Shown in pieces: positions 35,795 to 45,868 of a DNA stretch of 64,000 bases; position 1 is the stretch's first letter, and each line of letters begins with the position of its first letter. The notes below the pieces were generated by a model. It was given only the letters and a program-made list of their open reading frames with translations, searched no databases and was not told where the DNA came from. The translations under genes and the position numbers were made by a program. Origin of the DNA: Shimia gijangensis (GTDB taxonomy: Bacteria > Pseudomonadota > Alphaproteobacteria > Rhodobacterales > Rhodobacteraceae); NCBI RefSeq assembly GCF_900142085.1, contig NZ_FQZQ01000018.1:17777-81776 (forward strand), written 5' to 3'.

Positions 35795-38074
35795 ATGTCC
35801 GATAAAGCCAAAGATCACCTGCGCCGGGCGGCGCTTGAATACCATGAGTTCCCAAAACCCGGTAAGCTGGAAATTCGCGCCACCAAACCTTTGGCCAACG
35901 GACGCGACCTCAGTCGGGCCTACTCTCCGGGCGTGGCAGAAGCCTGTCTTGAGATCAAAGAAGACGCCGCGACCGCATCGCGCTATACCTCGCGCGGCAA
36001 CCTTGTGGCCGTGGTCTCAAATGGCACGGCCGTTCTGGGGCTGGGCAATATCGGCGCGCTGGCCTCAAAACCCGTCATGGAAGGCAAGGCGGTTTTGTTC
36101 AAGAAATTCGCCAATATCGACTGCTTTGATATCGAAGTAGACGAGACAGACCCCGAAAAACTTGCGGATATCGTTTGCGCATTGGGTCCGACGTTTGGGG
36201 CGATCAACCTTGAAGACATCAAGGCGCCGGATTGTTTTATTGTCGAGAAAATCTGCCGTGAGCGAATGAACATCCCGGTATTTCATGACGACCAGCACGG
36301 CACTGCCATTGTGGTTGGGGCTGCGGCCACCAATGCGCTGCAGGTCGCCGGCAAAAAATTTGAAGACATCAAGATTGTTTCAACCGGCGGCGGTGCTGCG
36401 GGCATTGCCTGTCTCAACATGCTGCTGAAACTGGGCGTGAAACGAGAAAATGTCTGGCTTTGTGACATCAAAGGGGTGGTCTACGAGGGCCGCACCGAAG
36501 AGATGACACCGCAAAAGGCAGAATTCGCCCAAGACACAGACCTGCGCACGCTGGATCAGGTGATCGACGGCGCCGACATGTTCCTTGGCCTGTCAGGCCC
36601 CGGCGTTCTGAAAGCCAGGATGGTGGCCAAAATGGCCTCTCAACCGATTGTTTTTGCGCTCGCCAACCCCACTCCGGAAATCATGCCGGATGAGGTGCGC
36701 AGCGTGGCGCCGGATGCCATTATTGCCACCGGGCGCAGCGATTTCCCCAATCAGGTCAACAATGTCCTTTGTTTTCCGTTTATTTTCCGAGGCGCATTGG
36801 ATGTTGGGGCAACCGAGATCAACGACCAAATGCAACTGGCTTGCATTGATGGCATCGCCGAGTTGGCGCGCGCCACAACCAGCGCCGAAGCCGCTGCTGC
36901 CTATAAGGGCGAGCAAATGACGTTTGGGGCGGATTATCTGATCCCAAAACCATTTGACCCGCGTCTTGTTGGTGTGGTGTCGGCTGCTGTTGCCAAAGCA
37001 GCGATGGAAAGTGGTGTGGCCACCCGTCCGATCGACGACATTGAAGCCTACATACAAAAACTGAATCAATCTGTGTTCAAATCAGCCTTGCTGATGCGTC
37101 CGGTGTTTGAGGCAGCCCGTGTTGCTCGCCGTCGCATCATCTTTTCTGAAGGCGAAGACGAGCGTGTGCTGCGCGCGTCTCAGGCCATTCTGGAAGAGAC
37201 AACGGAGACCCCCATCCTGATCGGTCGTCCTGACGTGATTGAGGCGCGTTGCGAACGATTGGGTCTGGCCATCCGCCCCGGGGCGGATCTGGAAATTGTG
37301 AACCCGGAAAATGATGCGCGGTACCGGGATTTCTGGACGTCGTATCACGAGTTGATGCAACGCAAGGGCGTCACTCCCGATCTGGCCAAGGCCATCATGC
37401 GGACCAACACCACTGCAATTGGCGCTGTGGCTGTGCATCTCGGTCACGCCGACAGCCTGATATGTGGCACGTTTGGCGAATACCGCTGGCATTTGAATTA
37501 TGTGAATCAGGTGCTGGGCGGTCAGGGGCTCGAGCCGCATGGCGCATTGTCGTTGATGATTCTCGAAGACGGCCCGCTGTTCATCGCAGATACCCACGTT
37601 AATGAGCTGCCAACGCCGGAAATTCTTGCACGAACCGCCGTTGGGGCGGCCCGGCACGTGCGCCGCTTTGGACTTGAGCCAAAGATCGCTCTTTGTTCGC
37701 AGTCGGAATTTGGCAACCATGCACAAGGGTCTGGCAAACGACTACGTGCTGCGATTGAAATTCTCGACTCGGAGCCCAGAGATTTTGTCTACGAGGGCGA
37801 AATGAACGTAGATAGCGCGCTTGACGCTGCTCTGCGCAACCGGGTCTTCCCCAACTCTCGTATGGACGGCGAGGCCAATGTGTTGATTTTCGCCCACGCA
37901 GATGCGGCCTCGGGTGTGCGCAACATTCTTAAGATGCGCTCGGATGGGCTTGAGGTTGGGCCGGTCCTGATGGGTATGGGCAACCGTGCTCACATCGTTT
38001 CGCCGTCGATTACGCCACGTGGACTTTTGAACATGGCCGCGATTGCCGGGACACCCGTCGCGCACTACGGCTAG
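35795..38074 (+). CDS. maeB: NADP-type malic enzyme with phosphotransacetylase-like C-terminal domain
   Basis: The 759-residue protein joins a malic enzyme (residues ~1-425: [12 protein letters not shown], the NAD(P) site [22 protein letters not shown]) to a phosphotransacetylase-like domain (~430-759: [35 protein letters not shown]). It decarboxylates malate to pyruvate with reduction of NADP. In proteobacterial MaeB the C-terminal part is regulatory, sensing acetyl-CoA, rather than an active transacetylase. It is a single-gene unit under the palindrome at 35751-35776, with a weak stem (GGGCG/CGCCC) after the stop near 38106-38121. Confidence 0.95.
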   Translation: MSDKAKDHLRRAALEYHEFPKPGKLEIRATKPLANGRDLSRAYSPGVAEACLEIKEDAATASRYTSRGNLVAVVSNGTAVLGLGNIGALASKPVMEGKAVLFKKFANIDCFDIEVDETDPEKLADIVCALGPTFGAINLEDIKAPDCFIVEKICRERMNIPVFHDDQHGTAIVVGAAATNALQVAGKKFEDIKIVSTGGGAAGIACLNMLLKLGVKRENVWLCDIKGVVYEGRTEEMTPQKAEFAQDTDLRTLDQVIDGADMFLGLSGPGVLKARMVAKMASQPIVFALANPTPEIMPDEVRSVAPDAIIATGRSDFPNQVNNVLCFPFIFRGALDVGATEINDQMQLACIDGIAELARATTSAEAAAAYKGEQMTFGADYLIPKPFDPRLVGVVSAAVAKAAMESGVATRPIDDIEAYIQKLNQSVFKSALLMRPVFEAARVARRRIIFSEGEDERVLRASQAILEETTETPILIGRPDVIEARCERLGLAIRPGADLEIVNPENDARYRDFWTSYHELMQRKGVTPDLAKAIMRTNTTAIGAVAVHLGHADSLICGTFGEYRWHLNYVNQVLGGQGLEPHGALSLMILEDGPLFIADTHVNELPTPEILARTAVGAARHVRRFGLEPKIALCSQSEFGNHAQGSGKRLRAAIEILDSEPRDFVYEGEMNVDSALDAALRNRVFPNSRMDGEANVLIFAHADAASGVRNILKMRSDGLEVGPVLMGMGNRAHIVSPSITPRGLLNMAAIAGTPVAHYG

Positions 38075-38128
38075 TCAGACGCGACGACGGATTAGACCTA
38101 TGGAGGGGGCGATTCTCGCCCTTCTTAT

Positions 38129-38216
38129 TTTGCAAGAAAAAATTTGCAGATTTGCAAAAAGGGAAATATTTCCTGAATATTCGCGGAAATCAACGTTGTT
38201 TGCAAAGGTTTGCAGG
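38129..38216. promoter_or_regulatory. TTTGCAAA repeat array upstream of prpE (ScfR/PccR-like sites)
   Basis: TTTGCAAG at 38129, TTTGCAGA at 38143, TTTGCAAA at 38151, TTTGCAAA at 38199 and TTTGCAGG at 38209 occur in one orientation within 90 bases, with a further TGCAAA at 38234. TTTGCAAA pairs are, as I recall, the binding words of RamB and of PccR, short-chain acyl-CoA regulators; PccR controls propionyl-CoA use in Rhodobacter sphaeroides. The spacing here (start-to-start 8, 10 and 14) varies. Confidence 0.65.
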
Positions 38217-38335
38217 GTCTGCCCCTCAAAAAATGCAAATTCTCCGCGATAATCTGACGCGACGTCGCGAAAGTCTCTTGCTGCAAGAGCCCTTGCTTTC
38301 GTAACAACTTCACAACGCATTCGGAGGAGAATACC

Positions 38336-40228
38336 ATGGCATACAAAGACGTGTACGAAGGCTGGAAAAACGATCCAGAAACTTTTTGGATGAACGCCGC
38401 CCAGGCCATCGACTGGGACCAGGCCCCTTCGAAAGCTTTGTTTGAAAAAGGCGACGACCTGTATGAGTGGTTCGCCGACGCCAAGGTCAACACCTGCTGG
38501 AACGCCGTGGATCGCCATGTTGAGGCAGGCCGTGGTGAACAGACAGCGATCATCTATGACTCGCCCATCACCCACACCAAACGCGAAATCTCGTATGTGG
38601 AATTGCGCAACCGGGTGGCCAACCTTGCTGGTGCCTTGCGCGCCAAAGGCATCGAAAAAGGCGACCGTGTCATCATCTATATGCCGATGATCCCCGAAGC
38701 TTTGGAAGCCATGCTGGCCTGTGCCCGTATTGGCGCGGTGCATTCGGTGGTGTTTGGCGGGTTTGCCGCCAACGAACTGGCAGTGCGCATTGATGACGCC
38801 ACGCCAAAAGCCATCATTGCAGCGTCTTGCGGTCTCGAGCCGGGGCGCGTGGTGCATTACAAACCCCTTCTGGACGGTGCGATTGATCTGGCCGAACACA
38901 AGCCTGACTTTTGCGTAATCCTACAGCGTGAACAGGAAGTGGCGGAATTGGTCGAAGGCCGTGACGTGAACTGGCACGGGTTCCAATACGGTGTAGAGCC
39001 TGCCGATTGTTTGCCAGTTGAAGGCAACCACCCGTCTTATATCCTTTATACTTCTGGCACCACGGGTCAGCCCAAAGGCGTGATCCGCCACACAGCAGGC
39101 CAGTTGGTTGCGCTGAACTGGACCATGAAGAACCTGTATAACGTGGACCCCGGTGATGTGTTCTGGGCGGCGTCAGATGTGGGTTGGGTCGTGGGACATT
39201 CGTACATCTGCTACGCGCCCCTGATCCACGGCAACACCACCATTGTGTTCGAAGGCAAACCCGTGGGCACGCCGGATGCAGGCACGTTCTGGCGGGTGAT
39301 TTCCGAACACAAAGTGAAATCGTTCTTTACCGCGCCAACCGCCTTCCGTGCGGTGAAACGCGAGGACCCCAAAGGCGAGTTTGTCAAAAAATACGACCTT
39401 AGCTGTCTTGAGCAGGTGTATCTGGCCGGGGAACGTGCCGATCCTGACACCATCATCTGGGCGCAGGATCAATTGCAGGTGCCAGTGGTGGATCACTGGT
39501 GGCAGACAGAAACCGGTTGGGCGATTGCCGCCAATCCGGTGGGCATCGAAAACCTGCCGATCAAGCTGGGGTCTCCCACCGTGCCAATGCCGGGCTATGA
39601 GGTGACCATTCTGGACGAAGGCGGGCATCCGGTTCCGGCGGGCGAACTGGGCGCGATTGCGATCAAACTGCCGCTGCCTCCAGGCACGCTGCCAACGCTG
39701 TGGAACGCCGAAGATCGGTTCAAGAAATCCTATCTGACCACCTTTCCCGGCTACTATGAAACCGGCGATGCGGGCATGATGGATGAAGATGGCTATGTCT
39801 ACATCATGGCGCGCACCGATGACGTTATCAACGTGGCAGGCCACCGTCTGTCAACTGGTGGTATGGAAGAGGTTCTGGCAGGTCACCCGGACGTCGCAGA
39901 ATGTGCCGTTATTGGTGTCACCGATCAGCTGAAAGGCCAATCGCCTGTTGGCTTCCTGTGCCTCAATGCGGGCGTGGATCGTGACCATGGCGACGTTGTC
40001 AAAGAGGTTGTGAAACTGGTGCGTGAAAAAATCGGACCCGTGGCGGCGTTCAAGCTGGCTGTGGTTGTCGATCGTCTGCCCAAGACACGCTCGGGCAAAA
40101 TCCTGCGCGGCACGATGGTCAGCATTGCGGACAACGCACCCTATAAAATGCCTGCCACCATTGATGATCCGGTCATTCTGGATGAAATCAAAGAGGCCTT
40201 ACAAACGATTGGCTATGCCAAAGGCTAA
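38336..40228 (+). CDS. prpE: Propionyl-CoA synthetase
   Basis: The 630-residue AMP-forming ligase has the length and sequence style of PrpE from Rhodobacter sphaeroides. Motifs are YTSGTTGQPKGV, WWQTETGW (acyl-site Trp typical of acetyl/propionyl-CoA synthetases), YETGDAGMMDEDGY, the hinge RTDDVINVAGHRLS, and the catalytic lysine in RSGKILRGTM, which is the site commonly acetylated in such enzymes. It makes propionyl-CoA for the propionyl-CoA carboxylase/methylmalonyl-CoA route. GGAGGA about 7 bases before ATG. The TTTGCAAA sites upstream suit propionate control. Confidence 0.92.
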   Translation: MAYKDVYEGWKNDPETFWMNAAQAIDWDQAPSKALFEKGDDLYEWFADAKVNTCWNAVDRHVEAGRGEQTAIIYDSPITHTKREISYVELRNRVANLAGALRAKGIEKGDRVIIYMPMIPEALEAMLACARIGAVHSVVFGGFAANELAVRIDDATPKAIIAASCGLEPGRVVHYKPLLDGAIDLAEHKPDFCVILQREQEVAELVEGRDVNWHGFQYGVEPADCLPVEGNHPSYILYTSGTTGQPKGVIRHTAGQLVALNWTMKNLYNVDPGDVFWAASDVGWVVGHSYICYAPLIHGNTTIVFEGKPVGTPDAGTFWRVISEHKVKSFFTAPTAFRAVKREDPKGEFVKKYDLSCLEQVYLAGERADPDTIIWAQDQLQVPVVDHWWQTETGWAIAANPVGIENLPIKLGSPTVPMPGYEVTILDEGGHPVPAGELGAIAIKLPLPPGTLPTLWNAEDRFKKSYLTTFPGYYETGDAGMMDEDGYVYIMARTDDVINVAGHRLSTGGMEEVLAGHPDVAECAVIGVTDQLKGQSPVGFLCLNAGVDRDHGDVVKEVVKLVREKIGPVAAFKLAVVVDRLPKTRSGKILRGTMVSIADNAPYKMPATIDDPVILDEIKEALQTIGYAKG

Positions 40229-40258
40229 GCCAAAAGGCAGACCTAGTTGAACAACTTG

Positions 40259-40287
40259 AAAGCCCCGCCATTGTGCGGGGCTTTTTG
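40259..40287 (+). terminator. Intrinsic terminator of prpE
   Basis: AGCCCCGC at 40261-40268 pairs with GCGGGGCT at 40275-40282 around a 6-base loop, followed by TTTT. Flanking A and T runs extend the stem. Confidence 0.93.
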
Positions 40288-40334
40288 GTGCGAGAGAGTT
40301 TGACAGCAAAGGATACACTCCATACCAATCGGGC

Positions 40335-41795
40335 ATGACCCAGAAAAAGCCCAATATCCTCTTGATCTATGTCGACAACCAGCCCGCCGATATGATGGGT
40401 TGTTCCGGCAATGACGAAGTACACACGCCAAACCTTGACGGATTGGCGAACAAGGCCACGCGGTTTTCTGAGGCTTTCAGCCCCAATGCCATGTGCTCCC
40501 CAAGCCGCGCATCGATGTTGACCGGCCTTATTCCATCACAACATGGCATTCACACGTGGCTGGATGATGATGAAATCGACAATTGGCCAGACCACTACAA
40601 CGCGCTGCATGAGTTCGAGACCTTGCCCGAACAGCTGCGCCAAGCGGGCTATAACACGGCATTGATTGGGAAATATCACCTCGGCGTTGCAGATCAGCCG
40701 CAAAACGGGTTTGACCATTGGGTGACCATGCAGATCGGACATGTGCTGTCTTTTTACGACAACAAGATGTTGGTGAATGGTGACAAGCTGACCCATCCCG
40801 GCCATTCGGTTGAGTTTTTCAGCAATCACGCCGTTGACTATATCAAGGCGCGCCAAGACCAAGACGATCCGTTTTTCATGTATCTCACCTATCCGGCGCC
40901 CTACGGGCATTGGCCGTCGATCCAAGGCGAGCCGCAAAACCCGTTTGCCGATCTTTACAAGGACACGGCGTTTCATTCGGTTCCGCGTGAAGGCTTGAGC
41001 AAAGAACTGATCGACTGGATGCTCATTGTGCATGACAAGGTCGACGGCGAAGACGCGTTCTTCAAAGACATTGCGCGCATTCCCAACGATCTGACCACGT
41101 TGCGAAACTACTATTCACAGATGAGCATGGTGGATCATGGCGTGGGTCAGGTTCTGGAGGCGTTGGAGCAACAGGGCCTGAGTGACGATACGCTGGTGAT
41201 CTACACCTCGGATCATGGCATGTCGCTGGGCCATCATGGATTTTGGGGGCATGGCGAAGACACATGGCCGTCCAACACCCACCGTCAGGCCAATCATATT
41301 CCGCTGATCGTTAAGGCTCCGGAGGAGAGCCGCGCGCAGGTGCGCAATAACCTCGTCGGCACCACAGACATTCATGCCACGGTTCTGGATTTTGCCGGAT
41401 TGCCTGCAATCGACAAAAGCCCCGGCCACAGTTTGCGACCCTTAATGCAAGGCGATGATGTTTCGTGGGACAATGCTGTGTTTATGGAACAGGAAGAAAC
41501 CCGCGCCATACGCACCGATAAATGGTTGTTGATGCGCCGGGTTGCCCCCTGCCCTTATGAGTTCAAGACAGAGTTGTATGATCTGGAAGCGGACCCGGAT
41601 GAGCGGGTGAATGTGGCCAACGATCCGGCGTATGCCGACGCTCTAGAGGCCGCATCAGACAGGCTGGACACCTATTTTTCGACCTATTGCGATCCGAAGT
41701 GGGACCTGTGGAAGGGGGGCACATTGAAATCGAACTCAACCCGCCCCTTCTTGTGGAAAGAAATCTGGGGCGAGGATTGGCGGCCTGAATACTAG
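40335..41795 (+). CDS. Cys-type sulfatase
   Basis: The 486-residue enzyme has the formylglycine site MCSPSRASMLTG with Cys54, the alkaline-phosphatase-fold metal residues at VDN (14-15), GKYHLG, and YTSDHGMSLGHHG. It hydrolyses sulfate esters once Cys54 is oxidised by a formylglycine-generating enzyme, which is not in the window. The first metal motif is usually DD; here it reads Asp14-Asn15. No signal peptide is present, so the substrate is probably cytoplasmic or imported (choline sulfate and sugar sulfatases are candidates). The start lies 47 bases after the prpE terminator, with no strong ribosome site. Confidence 0.9.
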   Translation: MTQKKPNILLIYVDNQPADMMGCSGNDEVHTPNLDGLANKATRFSEAFSPNAMCSPSRASMLTGLIPSQHGIHTWLDDDEIDNWPDHYNALHEFETLPEQLRQAGYNTALIGKYHLGVADQPQNGFDHWVTMQIGHVLSFYDNKMLVNGDKLTHPGHSVEFFSNHAVDYIKARQDQDDPFFMYLTYPAPYGHWPSIQGEPQNPFADLYKDTAFHSVPREGLSKELIDWMLIVHDKVDGEDAFFKDIARIPNDLTTLRNYYSQMSMVDHGVGQVLEALEQQGLSDDTLVIYTSDHGMSLGHHGFWGHGEDTWPSNTHRQANHIPLIVKAPEESRAQVRNNLVGTTDIHATVLDFAGLPAIDKSPGHSLRPLMQGDDVSWDNAVFMEQEETRAIRTDKWLLMRRVAPCPYEFKTELYDLEADPDERVNVANDPAYADALEAASDRLDTYFSTYCDPKWDLWKGGTLKSNSTRPFLWKEIWGEDWRPEY

Positions 41796-42130
41796 GGATC
41801 AACACCGTCCTGCCAACAGGTGAACACCGCATTTGTTACCTTAGAGAAAACATGGTTATGCGATTGCGTCGCACCTGAGAGGCGTTGTGCAATTTGCACA
41901 TAGGCCGCTTCAAGCTGTGTGCGATCCTCAAACGACATGACCGAGAAAAACTGATGTGTGCGATCATTGTCAGTGTCCATTGGCGTGTCAGACACACGTC
42001 GCCCAACCGGACCCGCCTGTGCAATCATGGCCTCTGCCAGCAAATCTGACAGGAAGGCCGAATAGGCGGTTTCAAAGGTTTTCGGGTCTTCACCATCTTT
42101 CAGGTCAAAGGCGGACAGCATGTGGATCAT
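41792..42130 (-). CDS. Small protein, dimeric alpha/beta-barrel-like, unknown function
   Basis: This 112-residue protein (MIHMLSAFDLKDGEDPKTFETAYSAF... written here only in part: residues FDLKDGEDPKTFETAY) resembles ferredoxin-like dimeric barrel proteins of ~100 residues found in Rhodobacterales. I do not recognise a named function. Its stop shares bases with the TAG of the convergent sulfatase gene. ATG 42130 lacks a good ribosome site; ATG 42121 is an alternative. Confidence 0.7.
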   Translation of the reverse strand: MIHMLSAFDLKDGEDPKTFETAYSAFLSDLLAEAMIAQAGPVGRRVSDTPMDTDNDRTHQFFSVMSFEDRTQLEAAYVQIAQRLSGATQSHNHVFSKVTNAVFTCWQDGVDP

Positions 42131-42340
42131 GAAGATGCCATTTCGTTAGGGGTGGTACGTTTATCAGAACCCAAAAAGGTTAACACCAGCTCACTCAATT
42201 CGACAATGCAAGACGGAACAGAGTCGGGCAAATGTCGCAATTTGACTATCCCTGACCGGAATTGCCATTAACCTGTGAAATTGCGGCCAGAGCCTTTCAA
42301 TCAGGCTTTACCACGTTGGAGACCTCAGGAGGCACCCCGA

Positions 42341-43486
42341 ATGTTTAAAGCGCGTATGCAGGAATTTCGAAAGCGTTTGGCAAAAGCCGACGTTGATGTG
42401 GCCCTGATCACCGACGACGACAACGTCTACTACCTGACTGGGTATTATGACTATCTGCACATGGAATTTGGCCGTCCGACAATTCTGGTGGTGACCAAGG
42501 ACGGCGAGACCCTGTTGATTACGCCCACAATTGATCTGGTCGCAGCCGAGGCCCATGCGCAGGTGGATCGCATCGCCGCGTGGAACGACGGCATGGGGGA
42601 TGAATGGCGTACCGAGTTGCCGCAAGCCGTCAGAAACGCAGGCAAGGTCGCTATCGAACCTGATCACATGCCCCCTGTTGTGCGTGCCTATGTGAATGAC
42701 CTGATGGATGCCACACGGATGACGTCGGCAACCCCGATCCTATCTGACATGCGGATGATAAAATCGGCACAGGAATTACAACTGGCGCGCCATGCCGGTC
42801 AGGTGGGCAGTGCAATGATGAATGCGGGGCGTGCCGCCATTGGAGATGGCGTGGCCGAGTTTGAAGTGGCGCTCGCCATCAATCAGGTCGGAACCCGAAA
42901 AGCCGCCGAACTGCTGGCAGCCCACTACGACGACGCTGACATGTCCCCGATTACACATTTCCTGCAAATCATGGCGTCCGGCGAGGAGATCACTAAAACC
43001 CATCACCGTGCGTCAACCCGGATCATGAAACACGGCGAACCGGTTTTCTTGTGTTTTTGTGGTATGACCAATTTCCACCGCTTTAAACTAGGGTTTGACC
43101 GCACCTTCTGGATCGGAGAGATCGCCGACAAGTCGCAAGCAGACGTTTATGAAGTCGCGCTGAACAGCCAACGCGCGGCCCTTGCCGCCTTGCGCCCCGG
43201 TGTGACGGCACAAAGCGTACATGCGGAATATGCCGAGGTTATTCAGGGGGCGGGCTATGAGTATCCGTTCCGCTGTGGGCGCGCGACCGGGTTCAGTTTT
43301 CTGGAAAGCCCGCAGCTGGTGACGGGAGATACCACGGTTTTGCAACCGGGCATGGTGTTTGCGGTGGATGGCTCGGTACTGGTCGACACATTCCGCGCAC
43401 AGATTGGCGACAGCTTTATTGTCACCGAAGATGGATGGGAGCCGATCACACATCATCCGAAATCTTTAGATGAGATCGTGTTGTAA
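42341..43486 (+). CDS. M24 (creatinase/Xaa-Pro peptidase fold) protein with eroded metal site
   Basis: The 381-residue protein has the N-terminal creatinase-type domain (RLAKADVDVALITDDDNVYYLTG) and a C-terminal pita-bread domain (MRMIKSAQELQLARHAGQVG, then LRPGVTAQSVHAEY). The expected metal ligands are mostly missing: no Asp before HRFKLGFDRT, Arg in GRATGFSFLESP where GHGxG is normal, and Asp in MVFAVDGSVLV where Glu is normal. It is therefore more likely a metal-free creatinase-type hydrolase than an aminopeptidase. AGGAGG eight bases before ATG 42341 sets the start over ATG 42275. Confidence 0.83.
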   Translation: MFKARMQEFRKRLAKADVDVALITDDDNVYYLTGYYDYLHMEFGRPTILVVTKDGETLLITPTIDLVAAEAHAQVDRIAAWNDGMGDEWRTELPQAVRNAGKVAIEPDHMPPVVRAYVNDLMDATRMTSATPILSDMRMIKSAQELQLARHAGQVGSAMMNAGRAAIGDGVAEFEVALAINQVGTRKAAELLAAHYDDADMSPITHFLQIMASGEEITKTHHRASTRIMKHGEPVFLCFCGMTNFHRFKLGFDRTFWIGEIADKSQADVYEVALNSQRAALAALRPGVTAQSVHAEYAEVIQGAGYEYPFRCGRATGFSFLESPQLVTGDTTVLQPGMVFAVDGSVLVDTFRAQIGDSFIVTEDGWEPITHHPKSLDEIVL

Positions 43487-43501
43487 GGCCGCGAAAAGGC
43501 G

Positions 43502-44263
43502 TCAGACAAACTGTTCGCGGATCAGCCGTTCTTCCAATCCATGGCCCGGATCAAACAGGATGTGGTGTTGCACGGTCATTTCCGAGCGAATTTCCACGGA
43601 CCGCACATTGTTTACCGCGCGGCTGTCGGCTTCGGCCATCACCGGGCGCTTTTCGGGGTTGAGAATTTCAAACCGCACCACGGCATCTTTTGGCACCAAA
43701 GCGCCGCGCCAGCGACGTGGACGAAACGGCGCAATCGCCGTTAATGCCAACACATCAGACCCGATGGGCAAAATAGGTCCATGAGCCGAATAGTTATACG
43801 CAGTGGACCCCGCAGGTGTGGCGATCAAGGCACCGTCGCAGACCAATTCTTCCAATCGCAGCCGCCCATCAATGGTGATCCGCAACTTGGCCGCCTGAGG
43901 TCCGGCGCGCAAAACCGAAACCTCGTTGATGGCCAGGGCTTCGTGCACAGAGCCGTCCATACAGGTCGCGCGCATGGACAGCGGGTTGGTCAGCTCTTCT
44001 TCGGCGGCATCCAAACGAGCAATAAGGTCACTTTCCGAATACTCATTCATCAAAAAGCCAACCGTGCCGCGGTTCATGCCGTAAACAGGGGCGGGAAGCT
44101 CTTGCGTGCCGTGCAGGGTCTGTAACATGAAACCGTCCCCCCCCAAGGCGACGATCACATCAGCCTCTTCAGGGGCGACATCGCCATAGCGCCCGATCAA
44201 TGCCGCGCGCGCGGTTTGGGCGACGGGGGCCTCGCTGGCCAGAAATGCGATTTTCTTTGTCAT
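43502..44263 (-). CDS. nadK: NAD kinase
   Basis: The 253-residue enzyme phosphorylates NAD to NADP. It has the GGDG motif ([10 protein letters not shown]), [17 protein letters not shown] and the [16 protein letters not shown] block. The length is that of short alphaproteobacterial NadK. ATG 44263 ([10 protein letters not shown]) is used rather than the upstream in-frame start at 44299. It is divergent from glyA, with about 180 bases between. Confidence 0.95.
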   Translation of the reverse strand: MTKKIAFLASEAPVAQTARAALIGRYGDVAPEEADVIVALGGDGFMLQTLHGTQELPAPVYGMNRGTVGFLMNEYSESDLIARLDAAEEELTNPLSMRATCMDGSVHEALAINEVSVLRAGPQAAKLRITIDGRLRLEELVCDGALIATPAGSTAYNYSAHGPILPIGSDVLALTAIAPFRPRRWRGALVPKDAVVRFEILNPEKRPVMAEADSRAVNNVRSVEIRSEMTVQHHILFDPGHGLEERLIREQFV

Positions 44264-44442
44264 GCCCGGACCCTGATTCTTGTTTCCGATAGCGCTCACT
44301 GTGTTCCCGATGGAAACACATCTCCCGCTTGGGCACCAGAGGGGACGTTCTGACGGGACTTAGGGTCGCATTCAGCCTTTTAACCAAAGGGGCTTTCCGT
44401 TACGAAAGCCGCCAACTGACCTCTGATCTGGAGCCTTACCCT
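44264..44442. other. nadK-glyA divergent region and glyA leader
   Basis: This 179-base stretch holds both promoters. An imperfect stem TGTGTTCC/GGAAACACA lies at about 44298-44319, and GGCTTTC/GAAAGCC at about 44391-44411 could form in the glyA leader. I compared it with glycine, SAM and THF riboswitches from memory and do not recognise one. Confidence 0.35.
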
Positions 44443-45735
44443 ATGACCGAGACCCGCGACCCTGGATTTTTCACCGAAAGCCTAGCCACCCGTGACCCTG
44501 AGTTGTTCGGCTCAATCACCGATGAACTGGGCCGTCAGCGCGACGAAATCGAGCTGATTGCATCGGAAAACATCGTCTCTGCAGCCGTCATGGAAGCGCA
44601 AGGCTCGGTGTTGACCAACAAATACGCCGAAGGATACCCCGGACGTCGCTATTATGGCGGGTGCCAATATGTGGACGTGGCCGAAAATCTCGCGATCGAT
44701 CGCGCCAAGCAACTGTTCGGTTGTGAGTTTGTGAATGTGCAGCCCAACTCAGGGAGCCAAGCCAACCAAGGTGCGTTTCAGGCGCTGATCCAACCCGGAG
44801 ACACCATTCTGGGCATGAACCTTGCCTCGGGTGGTCACCTCACCCACGGTGCGGCCCCGAACCAGTCGGGCAAGTGGTTTAATGCCGTGCAATATGGCGT
44901 GCGCAAAGAAGACAACCTGATCGACTATGATGAGATTGCCGCACTGGCCACCGAGCATCAGCCCAAGCTGATCATCGCGGGTGGATCGGCCATCCCGCGT
45001 CAGATCGATTTCGCCAAGTTCCGCGAGATTGCTGACAGCGTTGGCGCCTATCTGATGGTCGACATGGCCCACTTTGCCGGTCTGGTTGCCGCAGGCGAGC
45101 ATCCTTCGCCGTTCCCGTTTGCCGATGTGGCCACCACCACGACGCATAAAACCCTGCGCGGTCCGCGCGGTGGCATGATCCTGACCAACAACGAGGCGAT
45201 CGCCAAGAAAGTGAACTCGGCGATCTTCCCCGGCATTCAGGGTGGACCGTTGATGCATGTGATTGCCGCCAAGGCTGTGGCCTTCGGTGAAGCGTTGCGG
45301 CCCGAGTTCAAGACCTATCAAAAGCAGGTCCGCGCAAATGCCGTGGCTTTGGCCGATCAGTTGATGAAAGGTGGATTGGACATCGTCACTGGTGGCACTG
45401 ATACTCACGTCATGCTGGTCGATTTGCGCCCCAAAGGTGTGAAAGGCAACGCCACCGAGAAAGCCCTGGGTCGTGCACATATCACCTGCAACAAGAACGG
45501 CATCCCGTTTGACCCGGAAAAGCCGATGGTGACATCCGGCATTCGTTTGGGCACCCCTGCGGGCACTACGCGCGGATTTGGCGAGGCCGAGTTCCGCAAA
45601 ATCGCTGATCTGATCATCGAAGTGGTCGAAGGTCTGGCCGCCAATGGCGAAGACGGCAATGGTGCGGTTGAGGAAAAGGTAAAGGCAGAAGTCGCAACAC
45701 TTTGCGCGGGCTTCCCGATGTACCCGAACCTCTAA
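44443..45735 (+). CDS. glyA: Serine hydroxymethyltransferase
   Basis: The 430-residue PLP enzyme interconverts serine and glycine with tetrahydrofolate, supplying one-carbon units. It has the PLP-lysine block [24 protein letters not shown] and [14 protein letters not shown]. The start at 44443 gives the usual N-terminus; the upstream open frame to 44329 is leader. It is followed by a strong terminator and appears monocistronic. Confidence 0.97.
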   Translation: MTETRDPGFFTESLATRDPELFGSITDELGRQRDEIELIASENIVSAAVMEAQGSVLTNKYAEGYPGRRYYGGCQYVDVAENLAIDRAKQLFGCEFVNVQPNSGSQANQGAFQALIQPGDTILGMNLASGGHLTHGAAPNQSGKWFNAVQYGVRKEDNLIDYDEIAALATEHQPKLIIAGGSAIPRQIDFAKFREIADSVGAYLMVDMAHFAGLVAAGEHPSPFPFADVATTTTHKTLRGPRGGMILTNNEAIAKKVNSAIFPGIQGGPLMHVIAAKAVAFGEALRPEFKTYQKQVRANAVALADQLMKGGLDIVTGGTDTHVMLVDLRPKGVKGNATEKALGRAHITCNKNGIPFDPEKPMVTSGIRLGTPAGTTRGFGEAEFRKIADLIIEVVEGLAANGEDGNGAVEEKVKAEVATLCAGFPMYPNL

Positions 45736-45758
45736 GCCAACAGGCTTTCAAGAACAAA

Positions 45759-45792
45759 ACGCCGCCAGCCGCTGCTGGTGGCGTTTTTTTTG
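45759..45792 (+). terminator. Intrinsic terminator of glyA
   Basis: ACGCCGCCAGC (45759-45769) pairs with GCTGGTGGCGT (45774-45784) with one G-T wobble and a 4-base loop, then an eight-base T run. Confidence 0.95.
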
Positions 45793-45868
45793 TTTAAGTG
45801 GTCTTCTGAAAGGAACGCCCCGTCGCTGCACTGATAATGGGGAATTAAGCTTTTTCAAAGCCCGGCAG

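Noticed and set aside
44264..44442. Riboswitch in the glyA leader
   Set aside because: Two small stems exist, but I cannot match a glycine, SAM or THF riboswitch core.
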